This document shows positions 1 to 9,409 of a stretch of DNA of 64,000 nucleotides, piece after piece. The stretch spans positions 143,379 to 207,378 of the forward strand of contig JAFQCA010000029.1 of assembly GCA_017399485.1 (NCBI GenBank). Direction: 5' to 3'. Position numbers and translations under genes: made by a program. Position 1 is the first letter of the stretch. Each line of letters starts with the position of its first letter. Under the pieces are notes generated by a model. It saw nothing but the letters and a program-made list of their open reading frames with translations, was not told the DNA's origin and did not search any database. Source of the stretch: Alistipes sp. (GTDB taxonomy: Bacteria > Bacteroidota > Bacteroidia > Bacteroidales > Rikenellaceae).

Positions 1-2399
1 TCGTCGACGAGGTGGACTCGGTATTGATTGACGATGCCCGTACTCCGCTTATTATCTCTGGTCCTGTACCCAAAGGCGACGACCAACTCTTTGAGCAGTA
101 TCGCCCCTCGATTGAGCACCTCTACAGCCTGCAAAAGAACTTGGTAACATCATTGGTTGCCGAGTCACGAAAGTTGTTCGCCGAAGGCAAGGTAGATGAG
201 GGTGGCGTTTTACTCTATCGTGCACATAAGGGACTTCCCAAATACAAGCCTATCATCAAGTTCCTTTCGGAGCAAGGTATTAAGGTGCAGTTCCAGAAGA
301 CGGAAAACGTCTTTATGCAAGACAACAACCGTCGTATGCCCGAGATTACCGACGAACTCTACTTTGTAATTGACGAGAAATTAAATTCGGTTGAGTTGAC
401 CGACAAAGGTCACGAAGTATTGTCAAAATACTTTAACGAGGATAAATTCTTCGTATTGCCCGACATCGGTAGCGAAATTGCCGAGTTGGAGAAGAGCGAC
501 CTGACACCCGAAGAGAAGATGCAGCGCAAGGACCAAGTAATCAACGACTACTCTATCAAGACCGAGCGTGTGCATACCGTAAATCAGTTGCTTAAGGCAT
601 ACTCAATGTTCGAGAAGGATGTGGAGTATGTTGTGATGGACAACAAGGTGAAGATTGTCGATGAGCAGACTGGTCGTATCTTGGATGGTCGCCGCTACTC
701 GGATGGCCTGCATCAGGCTATCGAGGCAAAGGAGCGCGTGAAGGTTGAGGCTGCGACACAGACGTTTGCTACAATTACGTTGCAGAACTATTTCCGTATG
801 TACCACAAATTAGCGGGTATGACAGGTACCGCCGAGACTGAGGCTTCGGAGTTCTGGTACATCTACAAGTTGGACGTTGTAGTTATCCCGACCAACAAAC
901 CTGTCATTCGTGATGACCGCGAGGACCTTATCTACAAGACAAAACGCGAAAAATATAATGCAGTAATTGACGAGGTTGTACGCCTTGTAGAGCAAAAGCG
1001 CCCCGTATTGGTAGGTACGACATCAGTCGAGATTTCAGAGTTGTTGAGCCGTATGTTGAAGTTGCGTGGTATCAAGCACAATGTATTGAATGCCAAGCAG
1101 CACCAATTGGAGGCGCAGATTGTTGCCGAGGCAGGTCGTGCAGGACAAGTAACAATCGCGACGAATATGGCAGGTCGTGGTACCGATATCAAACTTACGC
1201 CCGAAGTTAAAGAGGCTGGCGGTTTGGCTATCATCGGTACGGAGCGTCACGAGAGCCGTCGCGTGGACCGTCAGTTGCGTGGTCGTTCGGGACGTCAAGG
1301 AGACCCCGGTTCATCACAATTCTTCGTTTCGTTGGAGGATGATTTGATGCGTCTGTTCGGCTCGGAGCGTATTGCTACGATGATGGACAGAATGGGCATT
1401 CAAGAGGGCGAAGTTATTCAGGCCTCGATGATGTCGAAGGCCATCGAGCGCGCACAGAAGAAGGTCGAGGAGAACAACTTCGGTATTCGTAAGCGTCTTT
1501 TGGAGTATGATGATGTAATGAACTCTCAGCGTGAAGTTATTTACACCCGTCGTCGCCACGCCCTTTACGGTGAGCGCATTGAGATTGATTTGAACAATAC
1601 GATGTACGACTTTGCCGAGAAGTTTATGGAGGCACACGAGGGTATGGATTACGAGTCATTCTCGTTTGAACTTATCCGTGAAGTAGCACTCCAACCCACA
1701 TTTGATGAGGCTACATATAATTCTGCCAAGCCAAAGGAGATTGTAGAGTTGATTGTTAAGGATTTACACAATCTCTATGCCCGCAGAGGCAAGTTGGCCG
1801 CAGATACCGTACGTGCAACGATGGAGAAGATTTACGAAGACAACAAACACTTGATGGACCGCATAATCCACTTCCCACTCACTGATGGCAACTTGGGATT
1901 CCACGTACCCGTTGAGTTGCAGAAGTGTAAGGACACCGATTGTGCCGAGATTTACAAGGTGTTTGCCAAGATTGTAATGTTCACCACTATTGATGATGCT
2001 TGGCGTGAGCATTTGCGCGAGATGGATGAGTTGCGTCACAGCGTACAGAACGCCACCTATGAGCAGAAGGACCCGTTGCTTATCTACAAGTTGGAGTCGT
2101 ACAATCTTTTCGCAAAAATGCTTGATAAGATTAATCGCGATATACTCGCTATACTCAACAAAGCATATATCCCAACACGCGAGAACAACCCTGAATCGGT
2201 ACAACAGGAGCGCCAGCAGAAGGCAAAGGTGGATGTAAATAAGTTACAGGCATCTCGTATGGCTGCGGCGGCAGCGGCAGGTCAGGCTGAGAAGAGCAAG
2301 CCTGCTCCGATTAAGGTTGAGAAGAAGGTTGGTCGTAACGACCCCTGCCCTTGTGGTAGCGGCAAGAAATACAAGCACTGTCACGGCAAGGCTATGTAA
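1..2399 (+). CDS. secA: Protein translocase ATPase SecA (5' end outside window)
   Basis: SecA is the cytosolic ATPase that drives unfolded preproteins through SecYEG. The reading frame is already open at base 3 with [15 protein letters not shown], the conserved DEAD-motor segment, so the GTG at 12 is an internal codon and not a start. About 799 residues remain, so roughly 250-300 N-terminal residues including Walker A lie upstream. Visible parts are the preprotein cross-linking region, the second helicase domain ([44 protein letters not shown]), the helical scaffold and wing, and an Ala/Lys-rich linker. The C-terminus is a zinc-binding SEC-C tail ([14 protein letters not shown]) that binds SecB or ribosomes in other species. 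The next gene begins 26 bp later. Confidence 0.97.
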   Translation, partial: VDEVDSVLIDDARTPLIISGPVPKGDDQLFEQYRPSIEHLYSLQKNLVTSLVAESRKLFAEGKVDEGGVLLYRAHKGLPKYKPIIKFLSEQGIKVQFQKTENVFMQDNNRRMPEITDELYFVIDEKLNSVELTDKGHEVLSKYFNEDKFFVLPDIGSEIAELEKSDLTPEEKMQRKDQVINDYSIKTERVHTVNQLLKAYSMFEKDVEYVVMDNKVKIVDEQTGRILDGRRYSDGLHQAIEAKERVKVEAATQTFATITLQNYFRMYHKLAGMTGTAETEASEFWYIYKLDVVVIPTNKPVIRDDREDLIYKTKREKYNAVIDEVVRLVEQKRPVLVGTTSVEISELLSRMLKLRGIKHNVLNAKQHQLEAQIVAEAGRAGQVTIATNMAGRGTDIKLTPEVKEAGGLAIIGTERHESRRVDRQLRGRSGRQGDPGSSQFFVSLEDDLMRLFGSERIATMMDRMGIQEGEVIQASMMSKAIERAQKKVEENNFGIRKRLLEYDDVMNSQREVIYTRRRHALYGERIEIDLNNTMYDFAEKFMEAHEGMDYESFSFELIREVALQPTFDEATYNSAKPKEIVELIVKDLHNLYARRGKLAADTVRATMEKIYEDNKHLMDRIIHFPLTDGNLGFHVPVELQKCKDTDCAEIYKVFAKIVMFTTIDDAWREHLREMDELRHSVQNATYEQKDPLLIYKLESYNLFAKMLDKINRDILAILNKAYIPTRENNPESVQQERQQKAKVDVNKLQASRMAAAAAAGQAEKSKPAPIKVEKKVGRNDPCPCGSGKKYKHCHGKAM

Positions 2400-2425
2400 C
2401 AATGCAAAAAAAATATATAGCGAAG

Positions 2426-3622
2426 ATGAAAAAAAACGTTTTAACATTTGCGGCTCTGGTAATAGCCATCTTATCCATTAACGTAGAGCCAAGCATAGCA
2501 CAAGAGAAGGCTAAGAAATATGACGTTGCGGCATTCTTATATCCCGCTTATGCTTCCGACGATGTTCGATTACGTCCATTTTGGCCTATGGGTATAGGCG
2601 AGTGGGAGACGGTCATCACAATGCAGCAGCGCAACCCCGGCCACTATTGGGACCGCAAACCTCTGTGGGGTTACATAAATGAGGCGGACCCCAAAGTAAT
2701 GGAGATGGAGATTGAGCAGGCTACAAAGCACGGTGTAAATGTATTCATCTTCGATTGGTATTGGTACGATGGACGTCCTTTTATGGAGACTACACTGAAC
2801 AATGGTTTCCTGAAAGCAGAGAATGTAGATAAGATGAAGTTCTATCTTATGTGGGCCAACCACGACGTACTCAACTTATGGGACACACGTTTGGCTCGCT
2901 ACAATGAAGATAACGTCATCTGGCAAGGTAAGGTTGACCGCGAAGAGTTCGAGAAGATTTGTCTGCGCAACATAGAGATGTATTTCAAGCATCCGCAGTA
3001 TTACAAGATTGACGGCAAGCCGGTATTTATGGTCTACGACCTACCTAACCTCATCAATGGTCTTGGAGGTGTCGAGCAGACTGCCGACGCACTGAATTGG
3101 TTCCGCAAGCAGGTGCGCAAGGCTGGATTTCCAGACCTTGAGTTACAATTTGCGATGTGGTCGATAAACCTAAATTACAGTGGCTTGGATGCATCGAAAA
3201 GCGAAAATCCGCAGGATGATTTCATACGCAAACTCGGCTTTGATTCATCGACACACTATCAGTTTGTACACTTCGCCGATGTGAACCGTGACTACGCTGA
3301 TATAATGAAAGATGTGGAGAAAGAGTGGGTAAGAATAGATGACGCATACTCATTTAAGTACTATCCTCACGTCAGCATTGGCTGGGACAACAGCCCTCGC
3401 ACTGTTCATAGTGCCGTTATGAAGAATAACACTCCAGAAGCGTTTGCAGAGGCTCTGCGCAAGGCAAAAGCACACGCCGACAAACACCCTGAGCAGGCTC
3501 CGCTGATTACAATCAACAGTTGGAACGAATGGACCGAGACGAGTTATTTGCAACCTTGCAATATTTATGGCTACGGATATTTAGAGGCTGTAAAGAAGGT
3601 CTTTATAGACGAAGTAAAATAA
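2426..3622 (+). CDS. Secreted GH99-like / WbsX-type glycan-active protein
   Basis: A protein of 398 residues with an N-terminal signal peptide (MKKNVLTFAALVIAILS, cleavage near SIAQ-E). I chose the ATG at 2426 because it gives a clean signal peptide; an in-frame ATG at 2402 would add eight residues ahead of it. The mature part resembles the GH99-like WbsX family: it opens with a substrate-barrel strand (AAFLYPAY), has FDWYWYDGRPF, YKIDGKPVFMVYD, and ends with INSWNEWTE followed by YGYGYLEAV. In that family such motifs belong to an (alpha/beta)8 barrel related to endo-alpha-mannosidases, but many members are found in polysaccharide loci and have no proven activity. Periplasmic or surface location is inferred from the signal. 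It lies between secA and a dCMP deaminase gene on the same strand. Confidence 0.75.
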   Translation: MKKNVLTFAALVIAILSINVEPSIAQEKAKKYDVAAFLYPAYASDDVRLRPFWPMGIGEWETVITMQQRNPGHYWDRKPLWGYINEADPKVMEMEIEQATKHGVNVFIFDWYWYDGRPFMETTLNNGFLKAENVDKMKFYLMWANHDVLNLWDTRLARYNEDNVIWQGKVDREEFEKICLRNIEMYFKHPQYYKIDGKPVFMVYDLPNLINGLGGVEQTADALNWFRKQVRKAGFPDLELQFAMWSINLNYSGLDASKSENPQDDFIRKLGFDSSTHYQFVHFADVNRDYADIMKDVEKEWVRIDDAYSFKYYPHVSIGWDNSPRTVHSAVMKNNTPEAFAEALRKAKAHADKHPEQAPLITINSWNEWTETSYLQPCNIYGYGYLEAVKKVFIDEVK

Positions 3623-3629
3623 GAACGTT

Positions 3630-4064
3630 ATGGGATACGAAGAGGAGAAACTTAGACAACTCGACGTGCGCTATCTGCGTATGGCAAGAGTATGGGCCGA
3701 AAACTCATACTGCGTACGTCGTCAGGTAGGTGCGCTAATCGTAAAGGATAAGATGATTATTTCAGACGGATACAACGGAACACCTTCTGGTTTTGAGAAT
3801 ATCTGCGAAGACGAAGTTACAGGAAAGACCAAATCGTATGTTCTGCACGCCGAGGCCAACGCCATTACAAAGGTAGCCAAAAGTGCTAACAACTGTGATG
3901 GCTCGACGCTATATATTACAGCCGCACCTTGTATAGAGTGTTCCAAACTGATAATTCAAGCCGGCATCAAGCGTGTCGTATATTGCGATGATTATCGTTC
4001 AGAGGAGGGATTAAACCTGCTTAAACGTGTCGGTATCGAGTGCGTAAAGCGAGACATTGAGTAA
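3630..4064 (+). CDS. dCMP/cytidine deaminase family protein (ComEB-like)
   Basis: A 144-residue zinc deaminase of the dCMP deaminase type. dCMP deaminase converts dCMP to dUMP, the precursor for thymidylate. The zinc site is complete: HAE near residue 71 (LHAEANAI) and PCIEC about 29 residues later, with the proton-donor Glu in HAE. SYCVRRQVGALIVKD and the DGYNGTPSGFEN loop are typical of the dCMP branch and argue against tRNA or cytosine deaminases. The gene follows the GH99-like gene by 7 bp, so they are probably cotranscribed, though the functions look unrelated. A strong hairpin follows at 4097-4128. Confidence 0.87.
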   Translation: MGYEEEKLRQLDVRYLRMARVWAENSYCVRRQVGALIVKDKMIISDGYNGTPSGFENICEDEVTGKTKSYVLHAEANAITKVAKSANNCDGSTLYITAAPCIECSKLIIQAGIKRVVYCDDYRSEEGLNLLKRVGIECVKRDIE

Positions 4065-4096
4065 ACCCATATAGGTTTTGAGATTTCGGCAAAATT

Positions 4097-4128
4097 AATG
4101 GGCTGCTAACTAATGTTGGCAGCCCATT
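4097..4128. terminator. Hairpin between convergent dCMP deaminase and GH5 genes
   Basis: A perfect 10-bp inverted repeat (AATGGGCTGC ... GCAGCCCATT) with a 12-base loop lies between two convergent genes and can serve both. The T-rich flank is weak, so bidirectional termination is inferred from the position. Confidence 0.7.
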
Positions 4129-4147
4129 ACTATTAACGCAAAAATAA

Positions 4148-5374
4148 CTAATCAACTTTGAGTTGGATTGCACGAATATATCCCTTCTGAATATTACAAT
4201 TCTCAAAGCGGCTATTCTCAACGAACTGCATCAATGCCTTTCGTGCCTCTGCCTGATTGGGGCGAGCCTTACGAATCTCGTTGTATGTACCACGTGGTGC
4301 CTCTGAAAACTCTATAATCTTACGCCAGCCTTCGGGAGCCTTTATGCCCACAAATGAACTATTATGAATCTTCTTATAGGGCCAGAAAGTATAACCGATA
4401 TTGTTCTCGACCATTGTCTTGCAGAATGATGCCATCCACTCATCGGTATTATGACCTATCTCACCCATATACATCGGACGATTATAGCGGTCACGGAATT
4501 CTATGAAACTGCGAATAGCATTAGCGTCTGTCCCACCACCATATCGGTGACAAGTGTACATAATCTTATCGTCGAAAAGCGTATTCTCCAATGGTTTGAA
4601 ATTACCATTCCACTGCGCACCTCCCAATAAGATAATATGATTCTTATCTACCGTGCGGATAGCCTCGACACCTTTTTTATATACGTCGGCCAACTTGGCA
4701 TCAAGCTCTGCCTGATTCTCAAAATAGGGAGCAATGGGCTCATTAAGCAAATCGTATCCCAGAATAACAGGCTCATTCTTATAGTGCTGAGCAATACGCT
4801 TCCAAATGTCACAATAGAGTTTCTGGCTCTCCTCGCTCTCAAAGAGCCAGGGATAGCCGTGACTGTCGTCGATATTATCACCTGTCTGACCGCCCGGAGC
4901 ATCGTGCATATCCAAAATTAGATAAACACCTTTACCTCGACACCACTCAACGAGTTGGTCTATACGCCCAAAACCATCCTGCTCAGCCGTAAGGCCCATA
5001 TAATCCTCATCGGTGAAGAGTTTATAATGGAAGGGAACACGAATTGTATTTGCTCCCGTAGAGACAATAAAATCAATATCTTTCTCAGTGATATAATTAT
5101 CCTTAAATGCGCGCCAAAACTCAGCCGCGAAATCGGGCCCTACCAACTGGCTCAACATAAGGTTGATGTTGCTTGCAGAATTAGTCTTCGAGAAGCCGAA
5201 CATATAGCCCTCTGGGTTAAGCCAATTTCCCAAATTAGTACCGCGAATAAAAAACTTCTCGCCATCGGGAGCCACAAGATTGGGGCCATCAATAGTTATA
5301 AACTTTGACTTCTTGGCCTGAGCCACAGAGCATACTGCCAACAAAAGCAAGCAGAGGGTAAATAACTTCTTCAT
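4148..5374 (-). CDS. Secreted glycoside hydrolase family 5 (cellulase superfamily)
   Basis: A 408-residue protein with signal peptide MKKLFTLCLLLLAVCSVAQA. I use the ATG at 5374 because the longer frame to 5452 runs through the promoter. The barrel shows the GH5 pattern: substrate-binding region NLGNWLNPEG, ANTIRVPFHY, DMHDAPGGQ, the acid/base Glu in YDLLNEP and the nucleophile Glu in MYMGEIGH, with aromatic TFWPYK near the end. The family cleaves beta-linked glucans, mannans or related glycosides by a retaining mechanism; the subfamily and substrate cannot be set from the sequence alone. It stands alone on the minus strand behind its own consensus promoter. Confidence 0.85.
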   Translation of the reverse strand: MKKLFTLCLLLLAVCSVAQAKKSKFITIDGPNLVAPDGEKFFIRGTNLGNWLNPEGYMFGFSKTNSASNINLMLSQLVGPDFAAEFWRAFKDNYITEKDIDFIVSTGANTIRVPFHYKLFTDEDYMGLTAEQDGFGRIDQLVEWCRGKGVYLILDMHDAPGGQTGDNIDDSHGYPWLFESEESQKLYCDIWKRIAQHYKNEPVILGYDLLNEPIAPYFENQAELDAKLADVYKKGVEAIRTVDKNHIILLGGAQWNGNFKPLENTLFDDKIMYTCHRYGGGTDANAIRSFIEFRDRYNRPMYMGEIGHNTDEWMASFCKTMVENNIGYTFWPYKKIHNSSFVGIKAPEGWRKIIEFSEAPRGTYNEIRKARPNQAEARKALMQFVENSRFENCNIQKGYIRAIQLKVD

Positions 5375-5449
5375 AGATTCATTTATTTTAGATTGATACA
5401 ATATATTTCGTTTAGATTTCGCACTCACCAACACCTCTCTCGATAAGAA

Positions 5450-5481
5450 CAAAGTTAAAGATTATGGACGACTAAATCAAA
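5450..5481 (-). promoter_or_regulatory. Bacteroidota-type promoter for the GH5 gene
   Basis: On the minus strand a TTTG box (5478-5481) and TAACTTTG (5450-5457) are separated by exactly 20 bp, matching the Bacteroidota sigma-ABfr consensus TTTG-N19-21-TAnnTTTG. It would start a leader of about 70 bases before the ATG at 5374. Confidence 0.7.
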
Positions 5482-5789
5482 AAAAGATACAAAAAAGGCG
5501 TAAGTTATACGGTAAAGAGCCTATAAAAACAGTTAACAAAAAATATATACGAAAGACCCGTAAAACCTACGCCGGAAAATATACTTATTTGGGGTATTAC
5601 TATTTGAAAAGAACTCTGTTTTAATAATTTTCTAATTGCAAATATATACACAAAATAAAGCAAGGCAATCACCCCCATTGCTCATTGGTTTGATAATATA
5701 GATTTGCAAAACATACTTACGCTGATAATCAAATAATTAGCCACATACAAAAGTGGAATAAATATAGATGATATTTATCTAAATATTCG
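5482..5789. other. AT-rich intergenic region between divergent GH5 and DUF6377 genes
   Basis: This stretch is very AT-rich and I see no ORF with coding character, no tRNA and no strong hairpin in it. It is flanked by promoter boxes pointing outward on both sides (5450-5481 and 5790-5797). Confidence 0.5.
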
Positions 5790-5797
5790 TATCTTTG
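5790..5797 (+). promoter_or_regulatory. Candidate -7 box for DUF6377 gene
   Basis: TATCTTTG, a perfect TAnnTTTG box, lies 42 bp before the ATG at 5840. A TTTG partner at the expected distance is not evident. Confidence 0.5.
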
Positions 5798-5839
5798 TAA
5801 AGTTTTAACTACAATCAACTACTACCAATAACGATTATA

Positions 5840-7510
5840 ATGAAACTTAAACCATTACGCGCAATAGCGATTATACTATCATTGCTAATGACATCAGCAC
5901 ACGCATCGGCCAACATCATCGAGCGAGAATTACAGACTCTCGACAATGTGTTGGTAAACGCCGATACATACATCAACCAGCACTTGGAGAAAATAGAACG
6001 TTTGAACGAGTTGTTGCAGATGCCTAACATATCTTTAGAGAATAAGTACGAGACATACAAGAAACTATATCAAGAGTATGAGGTATTCCAATTTAACAAG
6101 GCATTGGAGATGTTGAATCTTCGCTACGACATTGCTGTTGAGATGAGGGATAAATCAAAGCAGGTTGATACCGAGTTGGACAAAGCGCAACTATACACCA
6201 TCTCCGGTATGTTTACTAACGTAGACAACATCTTTTCATCAAAGATAGACACTCTTACACTTACGCCATCTCAACTAACGAAATACTATTTCATACAGCA
6301 GCGCTATTATCGCAACATTGAATGGAAGACTGGTTACGCAAAAAGTGAGCAGGAGAGACAAGACATTGCACACAAATGGCAATATTACTGCAATAAACTG
6401 ATGGAGACCGACCATCCGTCATCGGAACTGCATCAATACGCGTCAATGATATATCATATGAGTAATAGTGAGTGGCACAAGGCTGAAGAGATAAACGAAA
6501 TGTTAATAGCCCACTGCTCGCAAGATAGCCATTCGTATGCAGAATATGCCTATTATCGCGCCTCGATATATGAATCTTGGGGCAAAACAAACAACGCCCT
6601 ATTATGGTATATCCGCTCTGCTATTGCCGATGTAAAATCGGCCACTAAAGATACGGCTTCAATACGAATCTTATCCGAGAAACTACTTCCTCAGGACATT
6701 AACCGAGCATTTCATTACATTAATATAGCCTTAGAGAACGTTCTCTTTTACAATGCTCAACTACGCCACGAGGATATTACGGCAATACTCCCTCTCATAG
6801 AGAAAGAGTATATGCTCTCACAGGAGGCCCAGCAAGCCGAAACGCAAAAATTTCTTAGCATAATCTCGATTCTTGCCGTCGCATTGGCGATTATTTGTAT
6901 GGTCGTGATATATATGTATTATAAATCTGTTATGGCTCGCCGCGAGATTGCCGACATCAACAAACAAATAAAGCAGTACAACGACTCATTGTCGGAGATA
7001 AATCTAAGATTAAAAAACACAAATAACGACTTAGCCGAGGCCAACGAGGTTAAGGAGGAGTATATCGGATTGTTCCTTTCGATGTGCTCTAGTTATATCG
7101 ACAAACTGAAATCCTATCAACGAAACATAAAGCGCAAATTGACGGCTGAAAAATACTCGGAGATACTCACAGAGGTGTCATCTACGGACTATATTGACAC
7201 AGAATTAAAGAGTTTCTACGAGATGTTCGACAAAGCCTTCCTGCAACTATACCCCAACTTTGTAGAAGAGTTCAACGAGTTACTAAAGCCCGACAAACGC
7301 ATTGTACTCAGCAAGGATGAGCGACTAAATACCGAGTTGAGAATATTCGCCCTTATACGCTTGGGTATCACCGAATCGTCACGCATTGCTGCACTTCTGC
7401 GCTACTCGGCAAATACCATATATAATTATCGCGCCCGCGTAAAGAACTGCGCACTCGACAACCGTGAAGAGTTTGAAGAGCGCATCAAAACCCTCGGGGC
7501 TCGTAAGTAA
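5840..7510 (+). CDS. DUF6377-type membrane-bound TPR/HTH putative regulator
   Basis: A 556-residue protein resembling Bacteroidota DUF6377 proteins. It has an N-terminal signal sequence (residues 1-24), a long helical periplasmic part with TPR-like character, and one membrane span at about residues 336-360 (SIISILAVALAIICMVVIYMYY). A coiled-coil follows (residues 370-410), then a cytoplasmic C-terminus whose last 60 residues look like a helix-turn-helix: ELRIFALIRLGITESSRIAALLRYSANTIYNYRARVK. The topology suggests one chain that senses in the periplasm and binds DNA in the cytoplasm. DNA binding is inferred from the C-terminal helix pattern, not proven. No target is evident; the divergent GH5 gene is the nearest candidate. 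Confidence 0.72.
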   Translation: MKLKPLRAIAIILSLLMTSAHASANIIERELQTLDNVLVNADTYINQHLEKIERLNELLQMPNISLENKYETYKKLYQEYEVFQFNKALEMLNLRYDIAVEMRDKSKQVDTELDKAQLYTISGMFTNVDNIFSSKIDTLTLTPSQLTKYYFIQQRYYRNIEWKTGYAKSEQERQDIAHKWQYYCNKLMETDHPSSELHQYASMIYHMSNSEWHKAEEINEMLIAHCSQDSHSYAEYAYYRASIYESWGKTNNALLWYIRSAIADVKSATKDTASIRILSEKLLPQDINRAFHYINIALENVLFYNAQLRHEDITAILPLIEKEYMLSQEAQQAETQKFLSIISILAVALAIICMVVIYMYYKSVMARREIADINKQIKQYNDSLSEINLRLKNTNNDLAEANEVKEEYIGLFLSMCSSYIDKLKSYQRNIKRKLTAEKYSEILTEVSSTDYIDTELKSFYEMFDKAFLQLYPNFVEEFNELLKPDKRIVLSKDERLNTELRIFALIRLGITESSRIAALLRYSANTIYNYRARVKNCALDNREEFEERIKTLGARK

Positions 7511-7561
7511 CAATAGCGACAAGACATTAAAAGCGACGCATTTAGCATCATTACCCCATAA

Positions 7562-7592
7562 AAAAATCTGTCAGGAATCCTGACAGATTTTT
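7562..7592. terminator. Bidirectional terminator between DUF6377 gene and ssb
   Basis: A 14-bp perfect stem (AAAAATCTGTCAGG / CCTGACAGATTTTT) with a 3-base AAT loop carries an A-tract on one side and a T-tract on the other. It can terminate both convergent genes. Confidence 0.88.
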
Positions 7593-7610
7593 CATTACAT
7601 ATACCAATGA

Positions 7611-8066
7611 TTAGAACGGCAAATCATCGGGGTCGTCATTAACGGCGGGGATAGATGCCGCTTGAGTAGGTTGCGCTGTGGGTTGCTGGGCAGGAGCAGA
7701 ATATCCACCCTGCGGAGCCGCCGCCTGCTGATTATCACTCTTGCGACCCAACAATTTCATCTCATCGGCCAGCACCTCCGTTGTATAACGTTTAATATTA
7801 TCCTTATCGGTCCACTCGCGTGTACGCAAACGACCTTCGATATATATTTGGCTACCCTTCTTGACGTAGCGGTCCACCACATCGGCCAAACCACGCCACA
7901 ATGTAACGGTATGCCACTCGGTCAACTCCTTAGATTCATTGGTTTGACGGTCATAGATACGCTCTGTTGTCGCTAAACGTACACGAGCAACTTTAACACC
8001 CGACTCGGTAGTGCGTACCTCAGGGTCAATACCGACATTACCCACCAGTATAACTTTATTTACCAT
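7611..8066 (-). CDS. ssb: Single-stranded DNA-binding protein
   Basis: A 151-residue SSB that coats single-stranded DNA in replication, recombination and repair. Residues 1-105 form the OB fold (MVNKVILVGNVGIDPEVR, WHTVTLWRGLADVVDRYVKKGSQIYIEGRLRTREW). A Gln/Ala/Pro-rich disordered linker follows, and the chain ends with the acidic partner-binding tip DDPDDLPF, which in other bacteria recruits RecO, PriA and similar proteins. Length and layout are standard. It lies 88 bp downstream of lpxK on the same strand and may be partly cotranscribed. Confidence 0.96.
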   Translation of the reverse strand: MVNKVILVGNVGIDPEVRTTESGVKVARVRLATTERIYDRQTNESKELTEWHTVTLWRGLADVVDRYVKKGSQIYIEGRLRTREWTDKDNIKRYTTEVLADEMKLLGRKSDNQQAAAPQGGYSAPAQQPTAQPTQAASIPAVNDDPDDLPF

Positions 8067-8154
8067 AACTCAATTTTTATTTATCTCGTAATTTTATTTA
8101 TACTTACACTAAATATTGGTTTACGCCACCAACCATCAATACAACAGCCTATTA

Positions 8155-9225
8155 TTACTCCTTATTGCCACCAATGGTCAAATCACCGAGATGCAGTTTT
8201 CCATCGAGGTCATCCTTAAGCGTAGAGAGTAAATCTTCATCCGAGCCTTCAAGGAACTCCATCACCACAGGCATATAGAACAATCGCTGACGAATTATAT
8301 CGGGCACACGACGACTACGACGTAACTTGACGGCATCCTTTTCAGTAGTGAGCAATCGCGCCTCAGGATGTTTTTCGAGGCTCTTGGCCACACGTTGCAA
8401 ATCATCCACAGAATAGATGTGATGGTCTGGGAAATTATAGGTGGCGACAACTTTATATTGCTCGCGTGTACTCTTCACAAACGGCTTAGGGTTGCCTATG
8501 CCTGACATAACAACTACTTCATCCCCTAAATTCAATGATAACTCCGACGGAAACAGCGCTATAGGTGCAGAGGGAATAACACGTGTAAAATAAATTTTCT
8601 GGTATGCCATCTTCAGCAAATCCTTACGCCATAGACGTTGGTCAAGTTGCGACATCGTTGGAGAGCACTTTGTTACAATAAAATAATGTGCTCTATCCAA
8701 AGCACTTAGTTTATCACGCAACGTTCCTGCCGGCAGATAGTCATCCTCCGCTAATGGACGTGTAGAATCGATTATCAGAATATTGATACGAGGGTCTACA
8801 TAACGATGCTGGAAACCATCATCCATTATAATCAGATTTATCTCAGGATGCTCAGCCTCTATACGACGTATGGCCTCTGCTCTCTTCTCACACACGACAA
8901 CCAATGCATCGGGGAACTTTAATTTTATCTGCAAAGGTTCATCGCCCACATCGCGATACGAAGAGTTGGTCTTCACCTCAATATAGCCCTTTGTGCGACG
9001 ACCATAACCACGCGAAAGCAAGGCTACACGATAGTGTTGGCGCATATAATTGAGGACGAGTTCCGCCGCTGGAGTTTTACCCGTTCCGCCAACAGTAATA
9101 TTTCCGACACAAATAATCGGTGTCGCAAATCTCTCGCTCTTGAGTATATTGCAATCAAAAAGCCAATGGCGGATAGAAATCACCATTCGATAAGGAAATG
9201 ACAATAGTTTTAGCAACACTTTCAT
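8155..9225 (-). CDS. lpxK: Tetraacyldisaccharide 4'-kinase (lipid A synthesis)
   Basis: A 356-residue LpxK, the inner-membrane kinase that phosphorylates the 4' position of the tetraacyl-disaccharide 1-phosphate to make lipid IVA. The N-terminus is hydrophobic and amphipathic (LLSFPYRMVISIRHWLFD), as expected for membrane attachment. The P-loop is GNITVGGTGKTP (about residues 42-53). Further markers are ALLSRGYGRRTKGY, VGDEPLQIK, the metal/catalytic segment IMDDGFQHRYV, and LLTTEKDAVKL near the C-terminus. The gene has its own promoter candidate upstream and is followed by ssb. Confidence 0.96.
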   Translation of the reverse strand: MKVLLKLLSFPYRMVISIRHWLFDCNILKSERFATPIICVGNITVGGTGKTPAAELVLNYMRQHYRVALLSRGYGRRTKGYIEVKTNSSYRDVGDEPLQIKLKFPDALVVVCEKRAEAIRRIEAEHPEINLIIMDDGFQHRYVDPRINILIIDSTRPLAEDDYLPAGTLRDKLSALDRAHYFIVTKCSPTMSQLDQRLWRKDLLKMAYQKIYFTRVIPSAPIALFPSELSLNLGDEVVVMSGIGNPKPFVKSTREQYKVVATYNFPDHHIYSVDDLQRVAKSLEKHPEARLLTTEKDAVKLRRSRRVPDIIRQRLFYMPVVMEFLEGSDEDLLSTLKDDLDGKLHLGDLTIGGNKE

Positions 9226-9292
9226 ACGCTTGGCTTGAGAATGCTAACCGCCTTAAAGAAAGCGGCACACTCACTAATGTTTACAATTCGGT

Positions 9293-9324
9293 CAAAGATA
9301 GTTATTTATTTGATATTTCGCAAC
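9293..9324 (-). promoter_or_regulatory. Promoter candidate for lpxK
   Basis: On the minus strand a GTTG box (9321-9324) and TATCTTTG (9293-9300) are 20 bp apart. This is a near-consensus Bacteroidota promoter about 70 bp before the lpxK start. Confidence 0.6.
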
Positions 9325-9409
9325 TTTAACCGCATTTTTTCATTATTTACTATTATTTAACACAAGATTTCTCGCCATATCAACAAAAAATTCATAATTT
9401 TGTAAAATT

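Noticed and set aside
12..14. GTG as a start of a short SecA
   Set aside because: The reading frame continues upstream with conserved SecA residues, so the gene is cut by the window edge.
9395..9402. TAATTTTG box 8 bp before the M23 lipoprotein start, implying a leaderless mRNA
   Set aside because: No TTTG partner at 19-21 bp, and such boxes occur by chance in AT-rich DNA; not strong enough to claim.
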